Part shown: positions 10,902 to 21,900 of the stretch, in pieces
How positions within the stretch are numbered: position 1 is the stretch's first letter
Layout of the letters: each line of letters opens with the position of its first letter
Source: Fragum whitleyi
Lineage: Eukaryota > Mollusca > Bivalvia > Cardiida > Cardiidae
Assembly (NCBI GenBank): GCA_948146395.1
Contig: OX411543.1
Span: forward strand, 61,989,676-62,053,675
Length of the DNA stretch: 64,000 nucleotides
Direction: 5' to 3'
Program-made: the position numbers and the translations under genes
The notes under the pieces: model-generated
Database searches by the model: none
What the model saw: only the letters and a program-made list of their open reading frames with translations
Told to the model about the DNA's origin: nothing

Positions 10902-12100
10902 GCTTTAGGGGCTTTTATAAAAAAAAAGCGAGTATTAGGGAGTAAACTGAACAGTCCCAGTACTTATTGCAATCGTTAAATCTTATTTCACCTCGTAGAT
11001 AGATGAAAATAATACTATATTCATGCATAACCTGAATGTCCATCAAATGGTTCTATAGGTTTTTGCAAAAGTACAAAAACACACAAAGTGAAACTCTTTC
11101 GGAATGCGTATCAAGCATTCAACGGATGAACAATTAAGATAATAATTATAATAAAAATAAAAAAAAAACAGTGTACGACGATTGATCCAGAACTTCGTAA
11201 AATGAAAACTTTAGAAAGCTTGACTATCAAAATATAAACTATACAATAATTTAATGCAATATTTGTATAATAAATGTGAAAAGCTTAAGACATACACCTC
11301 CACACGGCGAAGGAGCCAGGACGTTAAATATGACGTCATCACTGACTCTTTTCTACACAGTCTCCGTTTACTCCGATGCTTTTCTGTGCCTGATAAACTA
11401 ACTTGCAGAAAGTATCCACACTCCCTTTGAAATCAAATTTGTGTAATATTTCTGTATTATATCGTATTAATTCTATAAAAGTGCAGACCCTTATGCTGGA
11501 CCTTTATTTGGGAAAATGATAAACATCAATTTGAACGAGTGTTTTTGTTGAAACTTTATTACAATGTATACCCTTCTAAATCCCCATTAAAAGCCTGGCC
11601 CTCTTTGAACATCCGGGGTAACTTTAGAAAAAAGGTCAATTTTTATATTGTCCCTAAATCATTTTGAATTTTTGGGTTGGTGAATAACTTGGATGAGGAA
11701 AGAAATATAAAGATTAAAAGCTAATTTTATATATTGTTTTGACGTCAGATCACTATTCTCTGGAATAATCAGTCTTATTTCAAATACTCCTTGTCTGTAA
11801 AAAACTTTTCCAATCAAGTTGAAAATAATACAATTGATTTCCTTTTGCGTCATATTTACTTCTGCCAAGAAAATTTCAACTAACGTTTACGAATACTCTC
11901 AGAAAAAATATTCATGTAACAGGTTTTCATTGTTTTAAGCTCCCTCCGCCTTAGTACATGTATGTTACTATGCCAACTAAATTTTAAGGCTGGCATATTT
12001 TGTTTTTTCAAAAATTATAACATTTATACCGTGCGAAGATGCTGAACTACACACTCAGCAAATTATACACCGAACAAGCAAGAAACGCGAAAGTTTAATG
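10902..12100. other. Unassigned AT-rich sequence
   Basis: No coding exon, RNA gene or repeat family recognised; the ORF on the minus strand at 11659-11868 has no domain signal. Confidence 0.4.
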
Positions 12101-12134
12101 ATTGGCTCATGTTACGAATTTATGGATCAACCCT
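12101..12134 (+). mobile_element. Solo right end of a mariner-like element
   Basis: ACGAATTTATGGATCAACCC followed by TCGTA matches the right TIR of the element at 37221-37618. No matching left end was found upstream. Confidence 0.5.
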
Positions 12135-12769
12135 CGTATGTCTAAAAACACCGCTTTGTCATCATCGTGTAACTGGCTTTATGCGAAAACTTTTTTTTTC
12201 TTTTTGCCTGTATATTATAATTTTGAACGCATGGCTAAAAGCATTTGATTTAAACTTTGAATATTTGATCAACATATATTTAAGAGCAATCTTTACTGTC
12301 AAAGAGTTCCTGTAACTAAGCGCAAGTTAGCATGTTTTAAATTCCTTTTTATGAGTTCATATTTTCATACACTACATCATGAGCACCGAGCTGTTGAGTT
12401 TTGGAAGCCGCACACAGTGCTCTTGATTAGTTTTTTATAATTGTTTCATCTTTATAAAATGTTTAAATGTCGTCACCATTTTGATATGATGTCATTCTGT
12501 TTAACAAAAGTCTTTATATTCACCAGGAAGCATTTACACTTTTCTATGAATTTCTGTCTGATTGGGACTGATGGAACACCTAGCCGTTGAGCGCTTATAT
12601 AAGTCTCACTAGAACTATCATTTTTGAATAGTGGTTAACGCATTTTTTAACAGCTTTTAAAGACATCGCGGAGTCTAGAGCTACTTGCCATGAGTTCTTG
12701 ATTTTCTCTTACCAGTACTACTATGAAGTCCTTTTCAGTTCTATATATATCAATCGAATATAGGTTAAC
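12135..12769. other. Unassigned AT-rich sequence
   Basis: The ORF at 12109-12315 starts in the mariner-like end and shows only hydrophobic, low-complexity residues. Nothing else recognised. Confidence 0.35.
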
Positions 12770-12890
12770 AAGTATAAACCCGTTGATGGAAGAACATTGA
12801 CGGTAAGGGTAAGTGCCACCGTCGCGGATCGAATTAGAAACGCCCTAAATAGAGTCTGGTGCGCTACCACATGCGATATAGCGGCACCAG
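12770..12890 (-). mobile_element. Diverged SINE-2-like tRNA-related fragment
   Basis: On the minus strand GTGGTAGCGCACCAG resembles an A-box region and AATTCGATCCGCGACGGTGGC resembles the B-box region of SINE-2 (GGTTCGATCCCCGACGG). The tail is not recognisable. A tRNA-like piece may also exist at 12955-13005. Confidence 0.4.
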
Positions 12891-13228
12891 TTTCACTATT
12901 CGAGCGTAAAACAGCTCATTGGTGAGAGACTGAAACTAAAACTTTTTCAACGCAGCCGGGGATCGATCTGGGACTGCTCTGCAATGTGCTTCCCGGTACT
13001 GTACAATGGATGTATTTGGCCAGATACGTCAGATAACCTTTTCACCTTCGACATCAAGTGATACTTAACAATATTAAATGGCCTGGTTAAAAGTATGTGC
13101 AATTAATCTCAACTACGGTTATCAAATTACACATATAATGCAGTTTAGCTATACTATGGCATACACATGGTTAGACAAACAAACACATGGACACCGTCTT
13201 AAATTACCGTTATGATTGATGTGGGACA

Positions 13229-13480
13229 TAAAGTAGAGATGAAAACGGCACTTTTGTGTCATCTTTGTACGTCTAACAAAGAGAATTCGCAAATTTGAAA
13301 ATACAAGGAAGAGTATCCGGATACACATCTATCCGAAATTTGAAATCGCTCTAAAGTCGTATCTAGGCCCGCCAAGTCGGGCACCCCAAGTGCATAAGTT
13401 ATCTCATGATGGTACCTTACTACAGACAAAAACTGGCACTTTCGTCCGACGTGTCACGATCGACCCAATATTTTTACATA
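13229..13480 (-). repeat. Dispersed repeat N, inverted copy
   Basis: Reverse complement has CGTGACACGTCGGACGAAAG, GGGGTGCCCGACTTGGCGG and TTCGGATAGATGTGTATCCG, matching 9241-9410 in order. Confidence 0.65.
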
Positions 13481-13490
13481 AGAGCCTAGA

Positions 13491-14400
13491 CTATAAATGA
13501 TTTTCAAGATTTCCAGTATATAACATAGAGAAATGACCTCTACCCGAAAAAGACATATTTTTCATCCAATCACAAAAATAGTTGGCTGCATGATAATGGG
13601 TCACCCAAGGATTATACCAATAATGTTTGATTGATATCCATCTGTTATATACTAAGAAAATGTTTTTCAAAATGTCCATTATACATGTATATAGAGAAAA
13701 ATGACCTCCGCCCATAAAATACATATTTTTCATCCGATCACAATGATTTTTGATACACTGATAAAGGGTCACTCAAAGATGATTCCAGTGAAATTTAGTT
13801 GATATCCATCAATTAAAATTCTGAGAAAATGATTTTCAAAGTTTCCACTAAATAACATATAGAGAAATGACCTTCGCCCATAAAATCCATTATTTTCATC
13901 CGATCACAAAAAAATTTAATAGCCTGATAAAGGGTCACTCAAGGAAAATTTCAATGAAATTTGGTTGATATCCATCAGATACAATCTAAGAAAATGATTT
14001 CCAAAGTTTCTACTTTATAACATTTAGTGGAATTACCTCCGCCCATAAATTACATATTTTTCATCCGATTACAAAAATTTTTTGTAGACTGATAAAGGGT
14101 CACCCAAGAATCATTCATGTTAAATTCAATTGGTATCAATGAATTAGAATCTTAGAAAACTCACTTTTTACCATATTTGGAAAATAGCCACACCCATTAA
14201 ATCCATGTTTTTCATTGGATCAAAATTTCTTGATCAATTTTGAAAGAGGGTCACCCAAGGATCATTCCTGTGAAGTTTGGTTGAAATTCAAACAGTAGTT
14301 TCTCAGGAGAAGATTTTTAAAGAAAAAGTTTACGACCCGACGCACGGACTGACGGACGCACGCACGACGGACACAACGCCGTGACGATTTCTGATATTTG
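13491..14400 (-). repeat. Tandem array, about 166-bp unit, 5 copies, with GACG-rich tip (pearl/HINE-like)
   Basis: GGGTCAC markers at 13598, 13766, 13932, 14097 and 14248 give spacings 168, 166, 165 and 151. Units share TTTTCATCCGATCACAA and TGACCTCCGCCCATAAAATA. It ends in a tract of GACGGACGCACG (14340-14380). The ORF at 13491-13772 is periodic and not a gene. Confidence 0.88.
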
Positions 14401-14599
14401 CACAATAGTTTCTACCGCATAAATATGGTTTCCTTTTACATTACAATCGCTTTTCATTTTCGCCGGAAACCTTTCCCTCGTTTCAATTCGAAAATGGGAT
14501 TTCTCTTTATCAAATCCACATCATATAGATAACATCCAAGCTGTGCCATGTCCAAGCATGACGTGTCAAGAAAAAAAATCATAACCCTTGTCTTGCTTA

Positions 14600-15103
14600 C
14601 AGTTACCAACATCGTGAAATTGACTGTCATTCCGATCAAAACCATTCTTAACCGCTCCATATTCCATTCATTCATTCATGTAATCCAAACACTCACTCAA
14701 ACCCTAAAAAGATCCTATTTCATTAAAATGATAAATCAAAACCTAGATTCAAAATAAAAATCGCTTAAAGTCAGGATTTCACTGACTTAATTGAGTTTAG
14801 GTTTATGAAAGTTCATGAAGTGATAGAAAGCTATTTAAAAAAATTCTTATTTTATCGGAGACAGGTAATAAATATCGCTTATCTAACTAGTCAAAGAAAG
14901 CTATTCATAGACCATTTATGCATATTATTTCTTAAAGAGAGTTAAAAAAAATATCGCTTTTTTTTTCATCATGAACAAAATTAGCGATATTGTATTCCCT
15001 CCCTATAATTTCATTCAAAAATTACTCATCGCACCCATTTAATTTAATTCCGAAACCATCCAAATATCATTCAGCTTGTCAATTTCACGATATTGTTGTA
15101 CTA
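14600..15103 (+). mobile_element. Family A MITE, copy 6, with duplicated hairpin arm
   Basis: CAGTTACCAACATCGTG after TA; right end CACGATATTGTTGTACTA before TA. The left half of the hairpin region occurs twice (about 14875 and 14950, each with ATATCGCTT), lengthening the copy to about 504 bp. Confidence 0.82.
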
Positions 15104-15219
15104 TAATATTAAACTCGGTAAAAGTGCATTTAGATAAAAGCATTTATGACACTTGGTGTCAATAAAATTTTAGATATACAATGCTTAAACTTTTCCTTTT
15201 ACGCGGAAATCAGGTGGTG

Positions 15220-15652
15220 CAGTTAAGAAAATCGTGAAATTGAGGAGGTGAATGATATTGGAATGGTTTGGAACGAAAGTGAATGAGTGTGTGGAGCGAA
15301 TTTTGAGTGAAATTAAAGGGAGTAAACCAATATGGCTAATTTTGTTCAAGATGAACAAAATTAGCGATAGTAATGACCTCCCTTTAAAATGTGCATATGT
15401 GTTCTATATATGGCTTCCTATTTCTTCAAGATATAATTAGACGCTTACAATTTCAATGAATTCAGTGAAATCCCGATTTTTGTCCCAACTATTTTCATTT
15501 GGAACGTAGTTGTTATTATATGTATTTCAGTGAGTCTGGAGCGTATTTGAATGGTTTGATCGAGTGTTTGGAATAAATGAATGGAGCGCTGAGTGAGCGA
15601 TTTAGAATGATTTTTATCGAAATGATTGTCAATTTCACGATTTAATTAACTG
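15220..15652 (-). mobile_element. Family A MITE, copy 7, next to the 3' end of the Ig gene
   Basis: CAGTTAAGAAAATCGTG on the left, ATTTAATTAACTG then TA on the right, hairpin GGGAGTAAACCAATATGGC...ATGACCTCCC in the middle. It lies 140 bp past the stop codon of the Ig gene, so it may form part of the 3' UTR. Confidence 0.88.
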
Positions 15653-15791
15653 TACCAACTAAAATCAGCCTGCGCATATGTGCCGGTTGATCTTTTTCTA
15701 TACCTCTCGGTTAAGCATGACACGGGTTTTAAAAGTTCTTTAGTAAATTTACGTTCATCTAATGCTGGCATTGACAAGACAAACGTTGTTG

Positions 15792-15934
15792 TTACGATGT
15801 ATGCAAATAATACTTTGAGAATTTGTCTAATTTCAATAATAAATAAATAAGTGACAAGACTAGTAGGAATTCTTTGTGTGAGTTTTTAAAACTACTCTCT
15901 GCACCGTTTTTCCCAGTGACAGCTCCGAAATTAC
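15792..15934 (-). CDS. Last coding exon: linker, hydrophobic C-terminal anchor and stop
   Basis: After a strong acceptor (a T-rich run ending TTTTACAG) two bases complete a glycine codon from the Ig3 exon; 46 codons and TAA follow. The peptide has a small-residue stretch GKNGAESS that could hold a GPI attachment site, a polar spacer, then a hydrophobic run EFLLVLSLIYLLLKL. It ends with about 11 mostly polar residues (DKFSKYYLHTS). IgLON-group proteins usually end with a GPI signal; the polar tail after the hydrophobic run would also suit a single membrane span. The same frame continues upstream as a signal-peptide-like MHFVGIMSVFVFLL, but that lies in the intron. Confidence 0.78.
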
Positions 15935-18900
15935 CTGTAAAAGAAAGTAGAAATACAAAAACAGACATAATTCCTACAAAATGCACCTGAAATTATCCCC
16001 CTTGGTAGTATATATTGCTTGTTTTTTAACAGTGAACATATGTTTCAAGTTTCAAGTATATGCCTTTTGTAGAACCAGAGGTATCACAACATGTCAAAGG
16101 CTTTGCACGGCGATACCGACAAAAATAACGTCGACGACACAAATGATATCAATCGGAATATCGCTCGGACTTTTCCGTAAACTGGAAAGTACCTCGGACG
16201 GAAGTGTAGTAATTTTGGTCATTTTTAGGGTAATTCGGTTTCTGGTGGTACTTTGGTTATCTCATACGCGTGAAGAAAATCACAATTTGTTAATTCTTTC
16301 CGATCATCTGTCCAGAAATTTCTGGCATATTATAATTTGATAACAAAACGCAGTAACATACTGCGTTTTGTAATTAATTTATAATATGGCCACTTTTAGT
16401 CTTTCCTTGATTTCGTTTTATGCATCGTCATCCTTAGAAGGATCGTTGATGTTTGTGACGTCATATAATCACACGTGCGGAATGACGCGCTTTCATGACA
16501 GCGCCCGTATTATTCCCGAGGTCTATTCCGTAGAATCGCCGAGGGTTCCCGATTGAAAGGATATAGCAGTAACTCGGGTTTTCCCGAAAACAGTCGAACT
16601 AAAAAGATCATAATGGTATCATATCGCTCGACGTGCAACATATTCACGTACATTTGAAAAAAAAATCAATCTTTGCGACCTGAAAATGATTACGTATTTA
16701 TAAAACAGTATTCAAGACAAAAGTAAAAGTTAGAAAAAAAAATATCATTTCATGCCACTTGAAAAGAGATAATTATGAAACCTGATTGAAAAGGCATAAA
16801 TAATGATTACCAAACGTACTAGCGCAAGTACATGATGTACTGGAATTTCAAAAGCAGTTATTTGTAATCGTTGCAGTGTAATTTCTACTACAAACACTAA
16901 CAAGTTCTTGTTAACTGTAATTATCTTGTAAAGACATGAAAGATTTAGGGTAATAATGCACGAGACGTTTTCCCTGTAATTAACCGCTGTATATTTTTTA
17001 CAGAAAATAAAGATTCTGTTTTTCGATGTTATATCAATTTGAGTACTACTTTTTAGTCTCCCTGTAGTTAAAACGTGTCCTCTCTTCATTCATTTATGCA
17101 ATTAAAAAGATGATAAAATGTATTGATGAAGATAAATAAATTGTGATTTCAAAACACCTTTTTAGTTGATTTTCTAATGAACTCAACGTCAACTTTGATT
17201 AGGCAATTCGAATGAATACCTTAAAGTTAGTCGACCCGTAATAGTTCCACTAGTTTCCGAATAATGTACTTTAACAGTGTGACCCGAGGTTTCCTAATGA
17301 TCTTCATTAGGAAGCCTCGGTCAACATTGTGAAAGTCAATGAGTTTCGAAATGTTGTGAAATTATAACGGTTCCATTATCTTAACATTAGCATCGATGTA
17401 TATGATAAAAAATGAAATTTACGGAAAATTTTACTCATTCCTGTCCAAGAATTTTGCAAAACGAATATCAGAAGACTTATGTGGTGTGTGCATTTACGTA
17501 AATTTATCGTCGCTACCGTAGCACAGGCCCATATGAGCGACGCCCCCAGAAGACGGTTAGTTGTTACGGGGGATAGTTCAAGGATACATGACGAAACTTC
17601 TGCTGAGATCCGTCATGGTTCTTAAACGTGCTCGGTGTAAAGCACCGTCTCACGGGGCCTCGGTTTAACGTCTCATCCGAAAGACAATTAGTTTTGTTAG
17701 TGTACCAGCCCGGGAATCGAACCCACGCAGTCGAACTTCAATGGTTTTGAAGTCCGGTACTCTACCAACTGAGCTAATTGGGCTGTTACTTATGTGGTAA
17801 AAAGTATTTTGCTTATGTGCGACAAACAATTAACCTACCTCTATTTCTTGAATTACTAATGCCTTGACGATTCTTTGGTTTGTTTCTTGTAGGGCTGATA
17901 TATTCAGGTGTCGTCTCAGGGTATATTGGTTTAAGTGGCTTGATATAAATTGGCGTTGTTGAAACTCTTGGTGAGTAATCTGGGAATGAGAAATTTACGG
18001 AAGTGATTAGGTTAGATAGCAATCGGAAACCTTCGGCAATTCTAGGGAATAGACCTCGGGAATGAGGGCGCAGCCATGAAAGCGCGTGGTTTCGAACGAA
18101 GACTGGTAAACCTGTCCCATCTACGCTACCCTCCGATATCAATAGATTGAGACAAGCTAGCCAGTCAATTTTCGCAGGTGGGTTTTTAATGACGTCACGA
18201 ACATCGAGGTGACTTTGAGTAAAACAATATCAACCAAAAAAATAATGCTGAGCATTTTTAATTTGATAACAACTCGCGCTGTACAGAGTTTTGTTATCAA
18301 GTTCTTATATGAAAAAATATCTCTACAAACTATTGGAAAGCATTTAAGAAATTATTTTTCTTCAAGTGTATTGACGAAAGTACCACCAAAAGCCGGATTA
18401 CCTAAAATGACAAAAAGTCATTTCACTTACGTCGAGGTACTTTTCAAATTACGGAGAAGTTTTTTTCGATTGATTAGAAAGATGAGTTTGATAATACATC
18501 GGACTATCATTTGATTCTCGACGGCGGTAACAATCGTTGGTAATGTTGGGTCGCAGCTAGTTTGTTTATTTGGTGGATTTAACGTCGCTTTCAACAATCT
18601 TCTAGTTATATCGCGGCGGCTTGAACACCTACCAAAGGATCCCTGGTATTAAGTACATTAGTTTTATAATTACAGCCCTTCCTAGCTTCCAGCTGCTATC
18701 TCATATAGGTCTACGATTATCGACGTATTAGTCAGTGAAAAATAGTCGGAAAAGGTAAGTTTCGCCGTCGAGGATCGAACCCGTTTCCTCGTGATTGAGA
18801 GGCCGACGGGCTACTAACTGCGCCATGACGACGGCTTGGGATCGCAGCTGGAGGCTAGGAAAGGGTGTAATGGTACTGGAAGATGAGAGGCTTCCATCGA

Positions 18901-21900
18901 TATGTGCTCCTACTCTAGCAGCACCAATATTACTGAAAGATTGTTAAAAGCGGCGTAAAATCCCATTGAAAAAAATAGAAAGTAAATGACATCGGGGAAA
19001 GGGCAGGCTGCGAGAATTTGAATGTCTTATTGCTTCATGTGAGTTTTTTTCTATCTATATTTATTTTGAATGACGCCTTTTTTTATCTTAACCTTTTCAT
19101 TCATTTTGGAGCGATTTTTTAGTCGGTTGGATTGAGTGTTTGGAATGAATGTATGGGACGCTGAATGGGCAATTTAGAATGGTTTTGATTTAGATGAATG
19201 TCAATTACATGATGTTAATAATTGTATTTAGAAGCTGTGATTTCGCGTACGATGTTACGGCACTTTTTTTTTAAAACGTTAGTCCCCGTGTTTGAATATC
19301 TTACCATTACGAAACTCTATACTCGTTCATCTTTTATCCTATAACTGTACAAATATCCGTATGATAACATCCCGTATGATATTTTTTATGATATCACATT
19401 GTTATTTTTAGAACAATGATATCATGCGGTTATTTTTAGAAACTTGCATTTCAGTTAGAAACATCAACGAAAACAAGACAAAAAGAGGTTAAAAGATGAA
19501 TATAATACGTACTTAGTGAAAGAATATCTAACTCGGTTGTGAGAATTGATTATGAAAGTTTCATTATGAAATAGACACATCTTGTATTCTATAATTTATT
19601 CTATATATGATTTTCAAGTTGCTCGAAATACTTTTAATTTGAACTGTTACATGTATCACAGCCAATATTTTAACCTACATGAATCGAGTTTTAAACACAG
19701 ATAAGAAGTCTCCTTGTTATGTTTTACAAAAAATGAAGCGTAACATAACGCATTAAGACTCAGAAAAAAGGGCGAGTTTCTTTTATATTCGATTATAAAT
19801 GCTTTATTTGCATGATATGACAAATATTTTTTCTCAAATGAGTAAATAAGTGCAATAAGTACGTTTTGAGTTATAAACGGAACATTAATAAGCTAAAATT
19901 CTTGCGGAACGAAATTGTTTCAGGCTGTTACAAAACTGTTATTTCTATTCTCGAAACGCAAAAAAACAGCAGTTTTTTTTCATACGAGAATTCAAATCAA
20001 CTTAAGGAAGATTTTTCTCGTGATAATTATATTAGTATTCCAAAGAAAAAGTACAAATGAAAGAGATTTTATATTGGTTCGTGCGGAACGATTTCTTAAC
20101 ACGCTTAATCTCTTTGAGCGACGTTATGTTTGATTTATTAGATAATAACGCCGACGCATCTTTAGACGAAGAGAGTTGATACACCGAAATTCAGAGAACA
20201 AAGGAAGAATAGAAAGGGTTTTACTATGCCCAGAAAGTGTCTGTGTGGAAGTAGGATGAGGAGGGCTGGAAATAACAAGAATTAATGCATAAAATGTATG
20301 GGTTCGGGTCGTTAAAGGCATACGTTAACAGACAAAACGTGGATTTATAAGTAAATTCACGTGTCGTTAACGCCCGGCTTTTTTCACTTAATTATTCTAA
20401 GTCAGGGCATATACACTATATCAGTTTCTCTGAGTAGCAATATAATAGAGCATACCTAAAGACGTTGCTCTAAATCCCGCGTCAGATTGTGTGACGTCAT
20501 AAAATAACCAAGCAACGTCGGTATAAACAAGATGGACGGTGTAATGAATGACGGCATATAAGTAGGTTTGTAACTGGTTTATATCGTTTCTGTGAAATAA
20601 TTTTGCTCTTATCTATCTTTTTATTCAATGGCAGCGTCAATTCACGCTTTTTCTGGCGTTACCATTTGCTGAGACCCTCATAATTCTTTAATGCCCTTGT
20701 GCTTCGCACTCGGGCGTTAAACCAATTTTATTTTATTAAAGGGGGAAATAAATAGCGCTTATATTGTTCAAGATGAACAAAATTATCGATACTGGATTAC
20801 CTCTCTTTAAAAACATTAAAATCTCTCTCCTCTCGCTCAATCAATTGCATTGCAAAATTATTCCGACATCATTCAGTTTGTCAATTTCACGATGTTCTTT
20901 ACATGTATTCGCCATCACGTTATACATCATTCTTGAAATTATAGATCTAAGTCTCACCATAAAGAACCATAGAGGCCTTGTCCTGTCCAATTTTATTCTG
21001 TGCAAAGCATGTGTATCTACCAAAGTCATCTATACTAATAGCTCGAATGCGTAAGCTGAGTATCTTCTTTTCGTCATAATCTGTATTAAACATCTCTACG
21101 ATATGTCGAGCATCTCTGAAATACATGTGCAGAATGCAAACCAATTACGTCCGTCAGACAAAAAAGGATCATATGGTAAGTGAGTCGACCCTAAGCATGC
21201 GCAGACTGTGCAGACTGACAAGGCTCGAAAGTTTCGCGATTGTCTAATTTGCTGAAACAAGACTAAACATTCTACTTTTCTATATAGGAATTTTTGAAAT
21301 AATCATTTGGTTGACCTCGTCTGAAAATTACCTCTCTTCAACTTATTCAGACGAGGATGTTCAAATGTCTTCATTATTGTGATGGTTAATTATTCGACGA
21401 AACTAAACGTATTTCGTTATTGAAAAAAATTCAAGTTAAGATAATAAGACAAGGGCGTAGCTCACATTACGCACATTACGCAAATGCGTAAAAGAAATAA
21501 AACATCTTTCAAAAAATGTCGTCGTTGAATGATCATAACATCGAAACTACAGCTTACTTAAGCTGTAGGTACGATGTTTTGATTATTCAGCACCGCTCAA
21601 ATCATAAAAAGCGGAGCAGACGTATGTCATTCATCTCTTGTCACAGTCCAAATATCGCCTTTATCCTATATTCTTTGGTGGTTGCCTTCTGAGTGCGTAT
21701 AAATTTAAAATTCTCAGTTACGCCTATGTAAGGAATGTACATATAAATGCACTTTTCAAAGGTAGGAATATACATATGTAGGATATAGCTTCATCGTCAA
21801 GTTACACTTTTAATGATCCGCAAATATTATATACCTTGACTGTTGGCGTAAATTATTCTTAAACATTATCAAATTTAATAGTAAACCGCTTCCTAAAATT

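Noticed and set aside
12955..13005. A tRNA-like stretch (CCGGGGATCGATCTGGGAC)
   Set aside because: Boxes are too diverged and no tail follows; not called beyond a mention.
13491..13772. 93-residue minus ORF
   Set aside because: Within the 166-bp tandem array; periodic and without domain signal.
15935..15986. In-frame Met upstream of the last exon (MHFVGIMSVFVFLL) looking like a signal peptide
   Set aside because: It is the T-rich polypyrimidine tract before a strong acceptor; the frame joins the Ig3 exon exactly at that acceptor.
15981..16340. 119-residue plus-strand ORF
   Set aside because: Much of it lies in dispersed repeat G, and the frame is not kept in the other copies.
17700..17787. 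tRNA gene on the minus strand with A and B boxes
   Set aside because: A SINE body and tail follow, an 11-bp target duplication surrounds the whole, and stem pairing is imperfect.
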